This document shows positions 22,094-29,235 of a stretch of 30,593 bases of DNA, in pieces. A program made the translations under genes and the position numbers. This stretch comes from JAVBOD01 sp031551045 (lineage in GTDB: Bacteria > Bacteroidota > Bacteroidia > Bacteroidales > UBA932). Location of the stretch: the NCBI GenBank assembly GCA_031551045.1, contig JAVBOD010000048.1, forward strand, positions 1 through 30,593, in the 5' to 3' direction. The notes beneath the pieces were generated by a model that saw nothing but the letters and a program-made list of their open reading frames with translations, did no database searches and was not told where the DNA came from. The first letter of the stretch is position 1. Each line of letters starts with the position of its first letter.

Positions 22094-22139
22094 CCACCCT
22101 CGCCCCACGGACATCTCCGCCGGCGGGAGAGAGGGTTGG
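22094..22139. repeat. Imperfect GC-rich inverted repeat
   Basis: CCACCCTC (22094-22101) pairs with GAGGGTTGG (22131-22139) with one bulge. Confidence 0.4.
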
Positions 22140-22174
22140 AAGAGGCTACGTTTCATATTTCTTCAAAAAATTCT

Positions 22175-22182
22175 TATCTTTG
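22175..22182 (+). promoter_or_regulatory. -7 promoter element of the metal-efflux cluster
   Basis: TATCTTTG is an exact consensus match, 24 bp upstream of the GTG start at 22207. This short leader supports the GTG start. Confidence 0.6.
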
Positions 22183-22206
22183 TCATTCTGTTGATTACAT
22201 GTTGGC

Positions 22207-22617
22207 GTGAAAAAATTTTGCAGCATATTCTTTTTACTCGTAGCAAACACCTTGCTGGTGGCTCATGCAGTGGTGCCTCACCATCATCATGGGCAAACAA
22301 TGTGCCTCATAACCTCGCATTGCCACGAGGGAGAACATGCTGAAGACGATTGCTGCAACGGCCACCAACACCAAGATAGCAGTTCGGCTTGCAAACTCCT
22401 ACAAGAATTTGTATCGAGCAGGGATAACGCCCTGCAACACATTTCGGACGGAGCATGTCCCCACGATTGCCCTTTTCACGACCTTGCTTTATTCGACATA
22501 ACAAACATCGAGGCACCTGCGGAATTGGTCTTTTTCTACGACTTTTGTCCGCCTCCTCTATTATATTCCCTTATTGCATCCGGAGCCTGCGGGTTACGGG
22601 CGCCGCCGGTTTGCTGA
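22207..22617 (+). CDS. DUF6769-like His/Cys-rich exported protein
   Basis: This is a 136-residue protein with a GTG start. KKFCSIFFLLVANTLLVAHAV is a signal or anchor segment. VVPHHHHGQTM follows, then a stretch dense in His and Cys (SHCHEGEHAEDDCCNGHQH) and another, CPHDCPFHD. Such proteins recur before CusBA-type efflux genes in Bacteroidales and are presumed to bind metal outside the inner membrane. GTG is accepted because the promoter lies 24 bp upstream and no in-frame ATG precedes it. It is the only gene here ending in TGA. The efflux adaptor and pump follow, separated by a repeat-filled gap of 228 bp. Confidence 0.75.
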   Translation: MKKFCSIFFLLVANTLLVAHAVVPHHHHGQTMCLITSHCHEGEHAEDDCCNGHQHQDSSSACKLLQEFVSSRDNALQHISDGACPHDCPFHDLALFDITNIEAPAELVFFYDFCPPPLLYSLIASGACGLRAPPVC

Positions 22618-22628
22618 TTTTCCGGCCT

Positions 22629-22710
22629 CTCCCTAACCCTCTCCAAAGAAGAGGGAATAGAGCATGAACTTTTGCATAATGCAGCGTTACTGCGCTCCAC
22701 TTTTAGGGAG
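22629..22710. repeat. Inverted repeat CTCCCTAA
   Basis: CTCCCTAA (22629-22636) and TTAGGGAG (22703-22710) bound an 82-bp segment that includes a smaller CCTCTCC/GAGGG pairing. It has the look of a small palindromic insertion. Confidence 0.45.
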
Positions 22711-22743
22711 ATAATTCACAAATTTCAATTTAAAAATTTACAA

Positions 22744-22829
22744 GCACACTGATAATACTGATAAAACAGCTTATCACGGTTAGATGTATTTATCTGCGCC
22801 AATCCGTAAAATCTGTGTATTCTGTGTGC
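22744..22829. repeat. 86-bp palindromic repeat, family GCACACAGA, copy 2
   Basis: It begins GCACACTGAT and ends ATTCTGTGTGC, sharing ACTGATAAAACAG, ATTTATCTG and TATTCTGTGTGC with copy 1 at 8175-8269. It ends 16 bp before the start of the His-rich lipoprotein gene, so it may form that gene's leader. Confidence 0.7.
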
Positions 22830-22845
22830 CACAAAAATCAGTATC

Positions 22846-23100
22846 ATGAAAAAAACAATTATAATATTAGCATCTCTCCTTTTAGTAATAGGAGTTTCTT
22901 CTTGTCGTAACAACAGCGCCAAAAAACCGGCTACGCACACGCATCCCGATGGCACGGTGCACGAAGGCGCAACACATGCCGAACCGGCAAAACCGGCAGC
23001 GCAGGAACAGTTTAAAACGGAAGCCGACACAACAATGAAAACCGATGCGGCAAAACACGATTGCGGGCACGACCACGCCGGACACAATCATAAACATTAA
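22846..23100 (+). CDS. Small His-rich lipoprotein
   Basis: This 84-residue protein has a lipobox VIGVSSC with the lipidated Cys20. Apart from a few residues, the mature part is made of small, charged and histidine residues: THTHPDGTVHEGATHAE near the front and HDCGHDHAGHNHKH at the end. No folded domain is expected. It should sit in the periplasm or on the outer membrane and bind metal ions such as Cu, Zn, Ni or Ag. Its gene is 12 bp before the adaptor gene, so it is almost surely co-transcribed and may hand metal to the pump or buffer it. That role is inference from composition and context. Confidence 0.85.
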   Translation: MKKTIIILASLLLVIGVSSCRNNSAKKPATHTHPDGTVHEGATHAEPAKPAAQEQFKTEADTTMKTDAAKHDCGHDHAGHNHKH

Positions 23101-23112
23101 TTTTTCGAAAAA

Positions 23113-24615
23113 ATGAAAACGTATAAAATAATCGTAGCATCGCTTTTAGTGTTTGCTATAGGCGCCTGTAAAAACAGGCCGGAAGCGGCCCAGGAGCATG
23201 TGCACGACGCCACGCTTCAACTGGCGGCTTACAACGAAAATTTCGAGGTGTTTGCCGAAGCAACGCCCTTTGTGGTTGGGCAGCAAAGTACTGTGCTCGC
23301 ACACTTTTCGTGGTTGAAAGACTTCAAACCCTTGGAAAGCGGAAGCATTACCGCCAGCTTGATTGTAGGCTCCGACGGTATTCGCCAGACATTGGAGAAT
23401 CCCACCAAAGCAGGAATTTATAATTTCTCGTTGCAGCCGGTTGTTGCCGGAGCGGGTAAAATAGTGTTCGACATCACTACACCCGAAGGCGCGTCGCAAT
23501 TAGTGATTCGCAATGTGGTGGTGTACACCGATGAGCACGAAGCCTTTCACACCGCCGAAGATGCGATGATAAGCAACAGCAATGCCGTGACATTTACCAA
23601 GGAACAAAGCTGGAAAGTCGATTTTGCTACGGAAGAAGCGCGCAAGGAGCCGTTCGGGCAAATTATCCGCACTACGGCGCAAATACTTCCTTCGCAATCC
23701 GACGAGCGGATAGTAACGGCTAAAACAAACGGTATTGTGGCGTTTCATGGCGACAATGTAACCAGCGGGAAAGCCGTAAATGCCGGGCAAACCTTGTTCG
23801 CCATCGAAGGTGGCGGCATGGCCGACAATAATATGGCGGTGCGTTACAACGAAGCGGAAAGCGAATACAAACGTGCAAAAGCCGAATATGAACGAAAAAA
23901 AGAACTGGCAAAAGAAAAAATCGTTTCGGACAGCGAATTGCTGGCTGCCCAAACAGCATTTACCAATGCGGAGATTGTGTATAACAACTTGCAGAAAAAC
24001 TTTTCGGCCGGAAAACAATTGGTCAGCGCACCCATTAATGGATTCATAACGCAAGTGTCGGTGCAAAACGGCGAATACATCGAAGCCGGGCAGCCGGTGT
24101 TGACGGTTTCGCAAAACCGCCATTTACTTATCAAAGCGAATTTGCAACCGAAATATTTTCCGGTGTTGGGCGGCATCACATCAGCTAACATTCGCGTAAT
24201 GGACGAGAATAAAACATACTCGCTGCAAGAGTTGGACGGGAAAGTGCTGTCGTTCGGTAAATCGACCGGTGTGGAAAATCCATTGATTCCGGTGTTGTTC
24301 GAAGTGAAAAACAACGTAGGTTTATTGTCTGGAAGTTTTGTAGAAATGTTTATCAAAACGCGGACAAACAGCCAAGCCGTTACCGTTCCAAGTGCTGCGA
24401 TTGTCGAAGAAATGGGAAATTATTTTGTGTTTGTGCAACTCACGCCCGAACTCTTCGAAAAACGCTCCATTCGTAAAGGGGTGACGGACGGTATGCGGAC
24501 AGAAATTTCGGAAGGCCTCGCCGAACACGAACGTGTAGTGAGTAAGGGCGCGATTTTAGTAAAGCTGGCGCAATCGGCAGGCGCTTTAGACGCTCATTCG
24601 GGACACGTTCATTAA
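23113..24615 (+). CDS. RND efflux periplasmic adaptor, CusB/CzcB-like
   Basis: This 500-residue membrane-fusion lipoprotein (VFAIGAC, Cys19) links the pump to the outer-membrane factor. Residues about 28-150 form an extra N-terminal beta domain (FEVFAEATPFVVGQQST to GASQLVIRNVVVYTDE). A barrel-sandwich half-motif GIVAFHGDNVTSGKAVNAGQ follows, then a helical hairpin (YNEAESEYKRAKAEYERK to YNNLQKN) and the second half-motif SAPINGFITQVSVQNGEYIEA. Beta-barrel and membrane-proximal domains end the chain, with AHSGHVH at the C-terminus. The His pairs at both ends (EHVHD and SGHVH) hint at metal contact. The gap to the pump gene is 81 bp and holds a hairpin. Confidence 0.95.
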   Translation: MKTYKIIVASLLVFAIGACKNRPEAAQEHVHDATLQLAAYNENFEVFAEATPFVVGQQSTVLAHFSWLKDFKPLESGSITASLIVGSDGIRQTLENPTKAGIYNFSLQPVVAGAGKIVFDITTPEGASQLVIRNVVVYTDEHEAFHTAEDAMISNSNAVTFTKEQSWKVDFATEEARKEPFGQIIRTTAQILPSQSDERIVTAKTNGIVAFHGDNVTSGKAVNAGQTLFAIEGGGMADNNMAVRYNEAESEYKRAKAEYERKKELAKEKIVSDSELLAAQTAFTNAEIVYNNLQKNFSAGKQLVSAPINGFITQVSVQNGEYIEAGQPVLTVSQNRHLLIKANLQPKYFPVLGGITSANIRVMDENKTYSLQELDGKVLSFGKSTGVENPLIPVLFEVKNNVGLLSGSFVEMFIKTRTNSQAVTVPSAAIVEEMGNYFVFVQLTPELFEKRSIRKGVTDGMRTEISEGLAEHERVVSKGAILVKLAQSAGALDAHSGHVH

Positions 24616-24620
24616 TAACT

Positions 24621-24685
24621 ATGAATGATGAACTATTAACGTTGAACATTTGTTCTTCATTCATAGCTCATCGTTCATCATTCAT
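24621..24685. repeat. Inverted repeat between adaptor and pump genes
   Basis: ATGAATGATGAAC (24621-24633) and GTTCATCATTCAT (24673-24685) are perfect 13-bp arms, with a smaller GAAC/GTTC pairing inside. It fills the gap between two genes expected to be co-transcribed, so it could set their relative expression or be a neutral repeat. Confidence 0.65.
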
Positions 24686-24696
24686 CGTTAAATATC

Positions 24697-27600
24697 ATGT
24701 TAAACAAAATCATAAAATTCTCGCTCAACAACAAATTATTTGTGTTGTTGGGAGCAGTGTTGCTGATAGCGGCCGGAACGTACACGGCGCAAAAAATGGA
24801 TATCGACGTGTTTCCCGACCTCACTGCCCCTACGGTAGTAGTGATGACCGATGCGCACGGCATGTCGGCGGAAGAGGTGGAACGCTTAGTGACATTTCAG
24901 ATTGAAACCGCCGTGAACGGCGCTACCGATGTACGGCGTGTGCGTTCGGCCTCCATGCAGGGATACTCTTTTGTGTGGGTGGAATTCGACTGGGGAACCG
25001 ACATTTTCAAAGCCCGCCAGATTGTGAGCGAAAAAATGGTAACGCTCAACGGCGCTTTGCCTGCCGGCGTGGTGCCGGTGCTGGCGCCGCAATCCAGCGT
25101 GATGGGCGAAATTCTGTTCATCGGTTTGCAAGCCGACTCTACTTCGCTCATGGATTTACGCACCGTGGCCGAATGGATTGTGAAACCAGCCATATTAGCC
25201 ACCGGCGGCGTATCGCAAGTGACCATTATCGGCGGCGACTACAAGCAATATCAAATCCTTGCCGACCCTCAGAAGATGGATACCTATGGTGTAAGCCTCT
25301 ACGAATTGGCTGCCGTAGGAAGTACGCTCAGCAACAATTCCACCGGCGGCGTGATTCGCGACTACGGTAATGAATACGCCCTTCGCGGCATGGCGCGCAC
25401 CAATGATTTGGAAGAATTGGGAAATACCTTTATCAAAACCGTGAACGGAAAACCGGTCGTAATTTCGGATGTGGCCGATGTAGTAATCGGCAGCGCCGTG
25501 CAAATGGGCTACGCCTCGCAAAATGCAAAGCCCGCGGTCATCATATCCGTATCGAAACAACCAAACATCAATACGTTGAACGTGACGGAAAACATTGAAC
25601 GCAACCTGCACGAAATTCAACAATCGTTGCCGGCGGATGTAAAAATGGATACCAAAATTTTCCGTCAGGCCGACTTCATTGAAGCATCGGTGAACAACGT
25701 GGGAAGAGCATTGCTCGAAGGAGCGCTGTTCGTCATCATTATTCTCTTTTTGTTTTTGGGAAGTTTCCGTACTACGGTAATCTCCGTGATTGCCATTCCG
25801 TTGTCGCTGCTCGGATGCATCATTGTGTTGCACTTATTGGGAATGAACATCAATACGATGACACTCGGCGGTATGTGTATCGCCATCGGCTCGCTGGTGG
25901 ACGACGCCATCATCGACGTGGAAAATGTATATAAACGCCTGCGGCAAAATTTCCGGAAACCGCGCGAAGAACGGCAAGCTGTTTTTACCGTTGTTTTCGA
26001 TGCATCAAGGGAAATACGCGCTTCGATTCTGAACGCTACGTTCATTATCATCGTTGCTTTTATTCCGCTGTTTTTCCTTTCGGGGATGGAAGGGCGTATG
26101 TTGAAACCACTCGGAGTGGCTTATATCGTGGCGCTTTTCATGTCGTTGATTGTTGCGATGACAGTAACGCCTTTGCTTTGCAAACTTATGCTTTCGGGCG
26201 AAAAATATCTCGGCAAAAAAGAAAAAGACAGTTGGTTGACACGCAAACTTTCGGCTATCTACAACCGTTCGCTGAATTGGACGTTGCAGAACAAGAAGAA
26301 AGTGCTGTATCCGACTATCGCCGTATTTGTGTTGTCGGCCGGTTTGTTTTTTACCATGGGACAAAGTTTTTTGCCTGACTTCAATGAAGGGTCGTTAACC
26401 ATTTCGGCAGTCGTGAAGCCGGGTGTTTCGCTCGAAGAAAGCAATCGCTTAGGAAATCTTATGGAGTCGGAATTACTGAAAATTCCCGAAGTGAAAAGCA
26501 CGGCGCGACGCACCGGCCGCGGTGAATTGGACGAACATTCGCAAGCCACCAACAGTGCAGAGATTGATGTGAACTATCAATTAAAAGACAGAAGTAACGA
26601 AGAATTTCTGACGGAAGTACGCGAAAAATTTGCGGCTATTCCGGGCGTTGCCGCTACGGTAGGGCAACCGCTGGGGCACCGCATCGACCACATGCTTTCG
26701 GGAACCCGCGCCAACATTGCTATTAAGTTATTCGGCTCGGATTTGAGCCGTCTTTACATGATGGGAAATCAAATTAAAAATACCATCGATAATATAGACG
26801 GCTTGGTGGACGTGAGCGTGGAACAACAAACGGAAACGCCGCAACTGCAAATCCGCGCCAACCGCGGAATGCTGGCACAATACGGCATCAGCATCGACGA
26901 TTTCAACCGTTTTGTGGAACTTGCTTTTGCCGGGGAAAAAATCGCCGACATTTACGAAGAGCAACGCAGTTTCGATTTGATATTACGCCTGAATAAAAAC
27001 TATACCGGAAGTATCGACGATGTAAAATCGGCCTTGATAGATACGGAAAACGGACGAAAAATTCCGTTGGAAGAAGTGGCGGAAATTGTTTCCGTGGGCG
27101 GCCCTAATTCCATCAGCCGCGAAAATGTGCAACGAAAGATGGTGGTGTCGGCCAACGTGTCGGGGCGCGATTTGAAGAGCGTGGTGAACGATATTAAAAC
27201 AACCATCGGCAAAAACATCACCTTGCCGGAAGGCTACCGCATTGAGTACGGCGGCCAGTTCGAAAACGCCGAAAGCGCTTCGCGCACCTTGCTGCTTACT
27301 TCGCTGCTGGCCATTTGCGTGATTTTTCTATTGCTTTACGGAGAGTTTAAAAATCTCACGCTTTCGGCCATTGTACTGTTGAATTTACCGTTGGCGCTCA
27401 TCGGCGGTGTCTTGGCGGTATTTTTTACCTCCGATATTGTGAGCATTCCGTCTATCATCGGTTTTATCACCTTATTCGGTATCGCCACGCGCAATGGGAT
27501 TTTATTAATTTCGAAATACCAGCATTTACAGGAAGAAAAATTGCCGTTACGCGAAACGATCGTAAAAGGTTCGTTAGACCGGTTGAATCCTATTCTGATG

Positions 27601-27801
27601 ACGGCTTTAACCGCCGCACTGGCGTTGATTCCGCTGGTATTGAACGGCGATAAATCCGGCAACGAAATTCAAAGCCCGATGGCGGTAGTCGTTTTGGGAG
27701 GCTTGCTCACATCGACCTTGCTGAATATTTACATCGTGCCGGTGGTATATGAAATGTTACAAAAGAGAAAGATACGAAATATAAAACAGGCGGATAATTA
27801 A
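24697..27801 (+). CDS. Heavy-metal RND efflux pump, CusA/CzcA family
   Basis: This 1034-residue inner-membrane proton antiporter has the usual 12 helices and two large periplasmic loops. The heavy-metal subfamily start MDIDVFPDLTAPTVVVMTDAHG is recognisable. The TM4 signature GSLVDDAIIDVENVYKRL places Asp402 and Glu409 at the proton-relay positions. Ala396 sits where CzcA-type pumps have a first Asp, as in CusA. By eye, the three methionines that bind Cu(I) in CusA align with Ser, Glu and His here (NEGSLTIS, SAEIDVNY, RIDHML), so copper or silver specificity is not supported. The frame is complete. It should work with the flanking adaptor and TolC-like protein. Confidence 0.96.
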   Translation: MLNKIIKFSLNNKLFVLLGAVLLIAAGTYTAQKMDIDVFPDLTAPTVVVMTDAHGMSAEEVERLVTFQIETAVNGATDVRRVRSASMQGYSFVWVEFDWGTDIFKARQIVSEKMVTLNGALPAGVVPVLAPQSSVMGEILFIGLQADSTSLMDLRTVAEWIVKPAILATGGVSQVTIIGGDYKQYQILADPQKMDTYGVSLYELAAVGSTLSNNSTGGVIRDYGNEYALRGMARTNDLEELGNTFIKTVNGKPVVISDVADVVIGSAVQMGYASQNAKPAVIISVSKQPNINTLNVTENIERNLHEIQQSLPADVKMDTKIFRQADFIEASVNNVGRALLEGALFVIIILFLFLGSFRTTVISVIAIPLSLLGCIIVLHLLGMNINTMTLGGMCIAIGSLVDDAIIDVENVYKRLRQNFRKPREERQAVFTVVFDASREIRASILNATFIIIVAFIPLFFLSGMEGRMLKPLGVAYIVALFMSLIVAMTVTPLLCKLMLSGEKYLGKKEKDSWLTRKLSAIYNRSLNWTLQNKKKVLYPTIAVFVLSAGLFFTMGQSFLPDFNEGSLTISAVVKPGVSLEESNRLGNLMESELLKIPEVKSTARRTGRGELDEHSQATNSAEIDVNYQLKDRSNEEFLTEVREKFAAIPGVAATVGQPLGHRIDHMLSGTRANIAIKLFGSDLSRLYMMGNQIKNTIDNIDGLVDVSVEQQTETPQLQIRANRGMLAQYGISIDDFNRFVELAFAGEKIADIYEEQRSFDLILRLNKNYTGSIDDVKSALIDTENGRKIPLEEVAEIVSVGGPNSISRENVQRKMVVSANVSGRDLKSVVNDIKTTIGKNITLPEGYRIEYGGQFENAESASRTLLLTSLLAICVIFLLLYGEFKNLTLSAIVLLNLPLALIGGVLAVFFTSDIVSIPSIIGFITLFGIATRNGILLISKYQHLQEEKLPLRETIVKGSLDRLNPILMTALTAALALIPLVLNGDKSGNEIQSPMAVVVLGGLLTSTLLNIYIVPVVYEMLQKRKIRNIKQADN

Positions 27802-27816
27802 GTTTTCTGTGAGTTT

Positions 27817-27927
27817 GTCATTCTGAGCGTAGCGAAGAATCTGTATTAGAATGATGAATGGCGCGCAGCGCGCGTGACAGAAGCCTATCTAAAATCATAG
27901 ATTCTTCACTTCATTCAGAATGACAAA
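27817..27927. repeat. Inverted pair of GTCATTCTGA repeats
   Basis: GTCATTCTGAGCGTAGCGAA and AGAATCTG occupy 27817-27843. The opposite-strand unit, AGATTCTTCACTTCATTCAG then AATGAC, occupies 27899-27927. Between them lies a GC-rich palindrome around GGCGCGCAGCGCGCG. The pair can fold into a hairpin between the pump and outer-membrane factor genes. Confidence 0.7.
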
Positions 27928-27959
27928 GCCTATATAGAAAAAATATAAATAGATTAAAC

Positions 27960-29141
27960 ATGAAAAAAATATTCATCAACATACTGCTTGCCGCTATTGC
28001 GTTTCCGGCAATGGCGCAAAGCGGTTTCGAGACGGTGTTGCAAACCATAGAAGCAAATAACACGACCTTGCAGGCGCTCAAACAGCAAGCCGAATCGCAG
28101 AAACTGGGGAATAAAACCGGCATCTATTTGCCCAATCCCGAAGTGGAAGTGAATTACCTGTGGGGAAGCCCTGCCGATATGGGCAACCGCACGGACGTGA
28201 ATGTTTCGCAGTCGTTCGATTTTCCTACGGCCTACCGCTACAAATCACTTATTGCCAAAGGCCGCAACACGCAAGCCGATTTGGAATACGCGCAACAACG
28301 AAAAGCGTTATTGCTACAGGCAAGCATGGTTTGTTGCGACCTGGTGTACCGGAATGCCTTGCACGAGGAATTGCAAAAACGTTTGCAGCACGCGCAACAA
28401 ACAGCCGCAGCGTATCAAACAAAATTCGAGCGCGGCGATGCCAATATATTGGAGCGCAACAAGGCGAATTTGAATTTGCTGAATGCACAAAAAGCGTTCG
28501 AAACTAATGAGACGGAACGTGCGGCGCGGCAAGCGGAATTAGTGCGGATGAACGGTGGGAAGCCTTTATCGTTCGAAGAAAAAACGTATGCGCCCTATCT
28601 CATTCCGGAGAATTTCGAGCAATGGTATGCCACGGCCAAACAAAATAATCCGGAGTTGCAATTTATGGAACAAGACGTGGAACTGAGCAAACAGCAGGAA
28701 AAACTAAGCCGCGCTATGAGCCTTCCGAAACTATCGGCCGGTTACATGAGCGAGCGCATCGCCGGGACAACCTTGCAAGGTATCAGCGTGGGTGTTTCCA
28801 TTCCGCTGTGGGAAAATAAAAACACCGTGAAACACGCCAAGGCACAGACAACGGCGCTGCAAAGCGTGGCTTCCGACGCCTTGCTGCAATTCAACAATAC
28901 GCTGAAAATACAATACGACAAAGCCGTTCGCTTACAGAAAACAGCCAGCAATTACCGCACCACTTTACAGTCTGCGAATAACGAAGAGCTGCTTAAAAAA
29001 GCGTTAGAACAAGGACAGCTTTCGCTCATCGAATATTTAATGGAACTGTCGGTATATTACGCTGCCGTTGACAATGCGCTGGAAGCCGAACGCGATTGCC
29101 AGTATGCCATTGCGGAACTGCAACAGTGGGAAGCCCGGTAA
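27960..29141 (+). CDS. TolC-family outer membrane factor, CusC-like
   Basis: This 393-residue protein has a signal peptide (MKKIFINILLAAIAFPAMAQ). The mature part is a long helical repeat protein of the outer-membrane efflux type, with two TolC-like halves. LPNPEVEVNYLWGSPADMGNRTDVNVSQSFDFP and LPKLSAGYMSERIAGTTLQGISVGVSIPLWENKN are the typical strand-containing pieces. It is slightly shorter than Gram-negative TolC proteins of about 420-470 residues, as is common for the CzcC-type group. It should form the exit duct of the efflux pump. A 158-bp gap with a repeat separates it from the pump gene. Confidence 0.93.
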   Translation: MKKIFINILLAAIAFPAMAQSGFETVLQTIEANNTTLQALKQQAESQKLGNKTGIYLPNPEVEVNYLWGSPADMGNRTDVNVSQSFDFPTAYRYKSLIAKGRNTQADLEYAQQRKALLLQASMVCCDLVYRNALHEELQKRLQHAQQTAAAYQTKFERGDANILERNKANLNLLNAQKAFETNETERAARQAELVRMNGGKPLSFEEKTYAPYLIPENFEQWYATAKQNNPELQFMEQDVELSKQQEKLSRAMSLPKLSAGYMSERIAGTTLQGISVGVSIPLWENKNTVKHAKAQTTALQSVASDALLQFNNTLKIQYDKAVRLQKTASNYRTTLQSANNEELLKKALEQGQLSLIEYLMELSVYYAAVDNALEAERDCQYAIAELQQWEAR

Positions 29142-29151
29142 AAGGCACAAA

Positions 29152-29215
29152 GGTGAAAAGGTTCAAGGGTGAAAGGGGTTTTCCTTTGCACCCTTGTCCA
29201 TTTTACCCTTTCACC
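29152..29215. repeat. Hairpin between the efflux cluster and radA
   Basis: GGTGAAA (29152-29158) pairs with TTTCACC (29209-29215), and CAAGGGTG (29164-29171) pairs with CACCCTTG (29189-29196). It lies just after the outer-membrane factor stop and may act as its terminator, though no T-run follows directly. Confidence 0.55.
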
Positions 29216-29223
29216 ATTTTTCT

Positions 29224-29231
29224 TACCTTTG
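29224..29231 (+). promoter_or_regulatory. -7 promoter element of radA
   Basis: TACCTTTG is an exact consensus match and ends only 4 bp before the radA ATG at 29236. Transcription would begin at or next to the start codon, which suggests a leaderless or nearly leaderless mRNA. Confidence 0.55.
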
Positions 29232-29235
29232 TATC

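Larger units (their letters stand above)
21667..22206. other. Repeat-rich intergenic region (540 bp)
   Basis: No convincing gene is present. It holds four inverted repeats in a row (21754-21786, 21860-21914, 21989-22029 and 22094-22139) and the promoter of the metal cluster at 22175-22182. One open frame on the minus strand overlaps these repeats and is not trusted. Confidence 0.6.
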
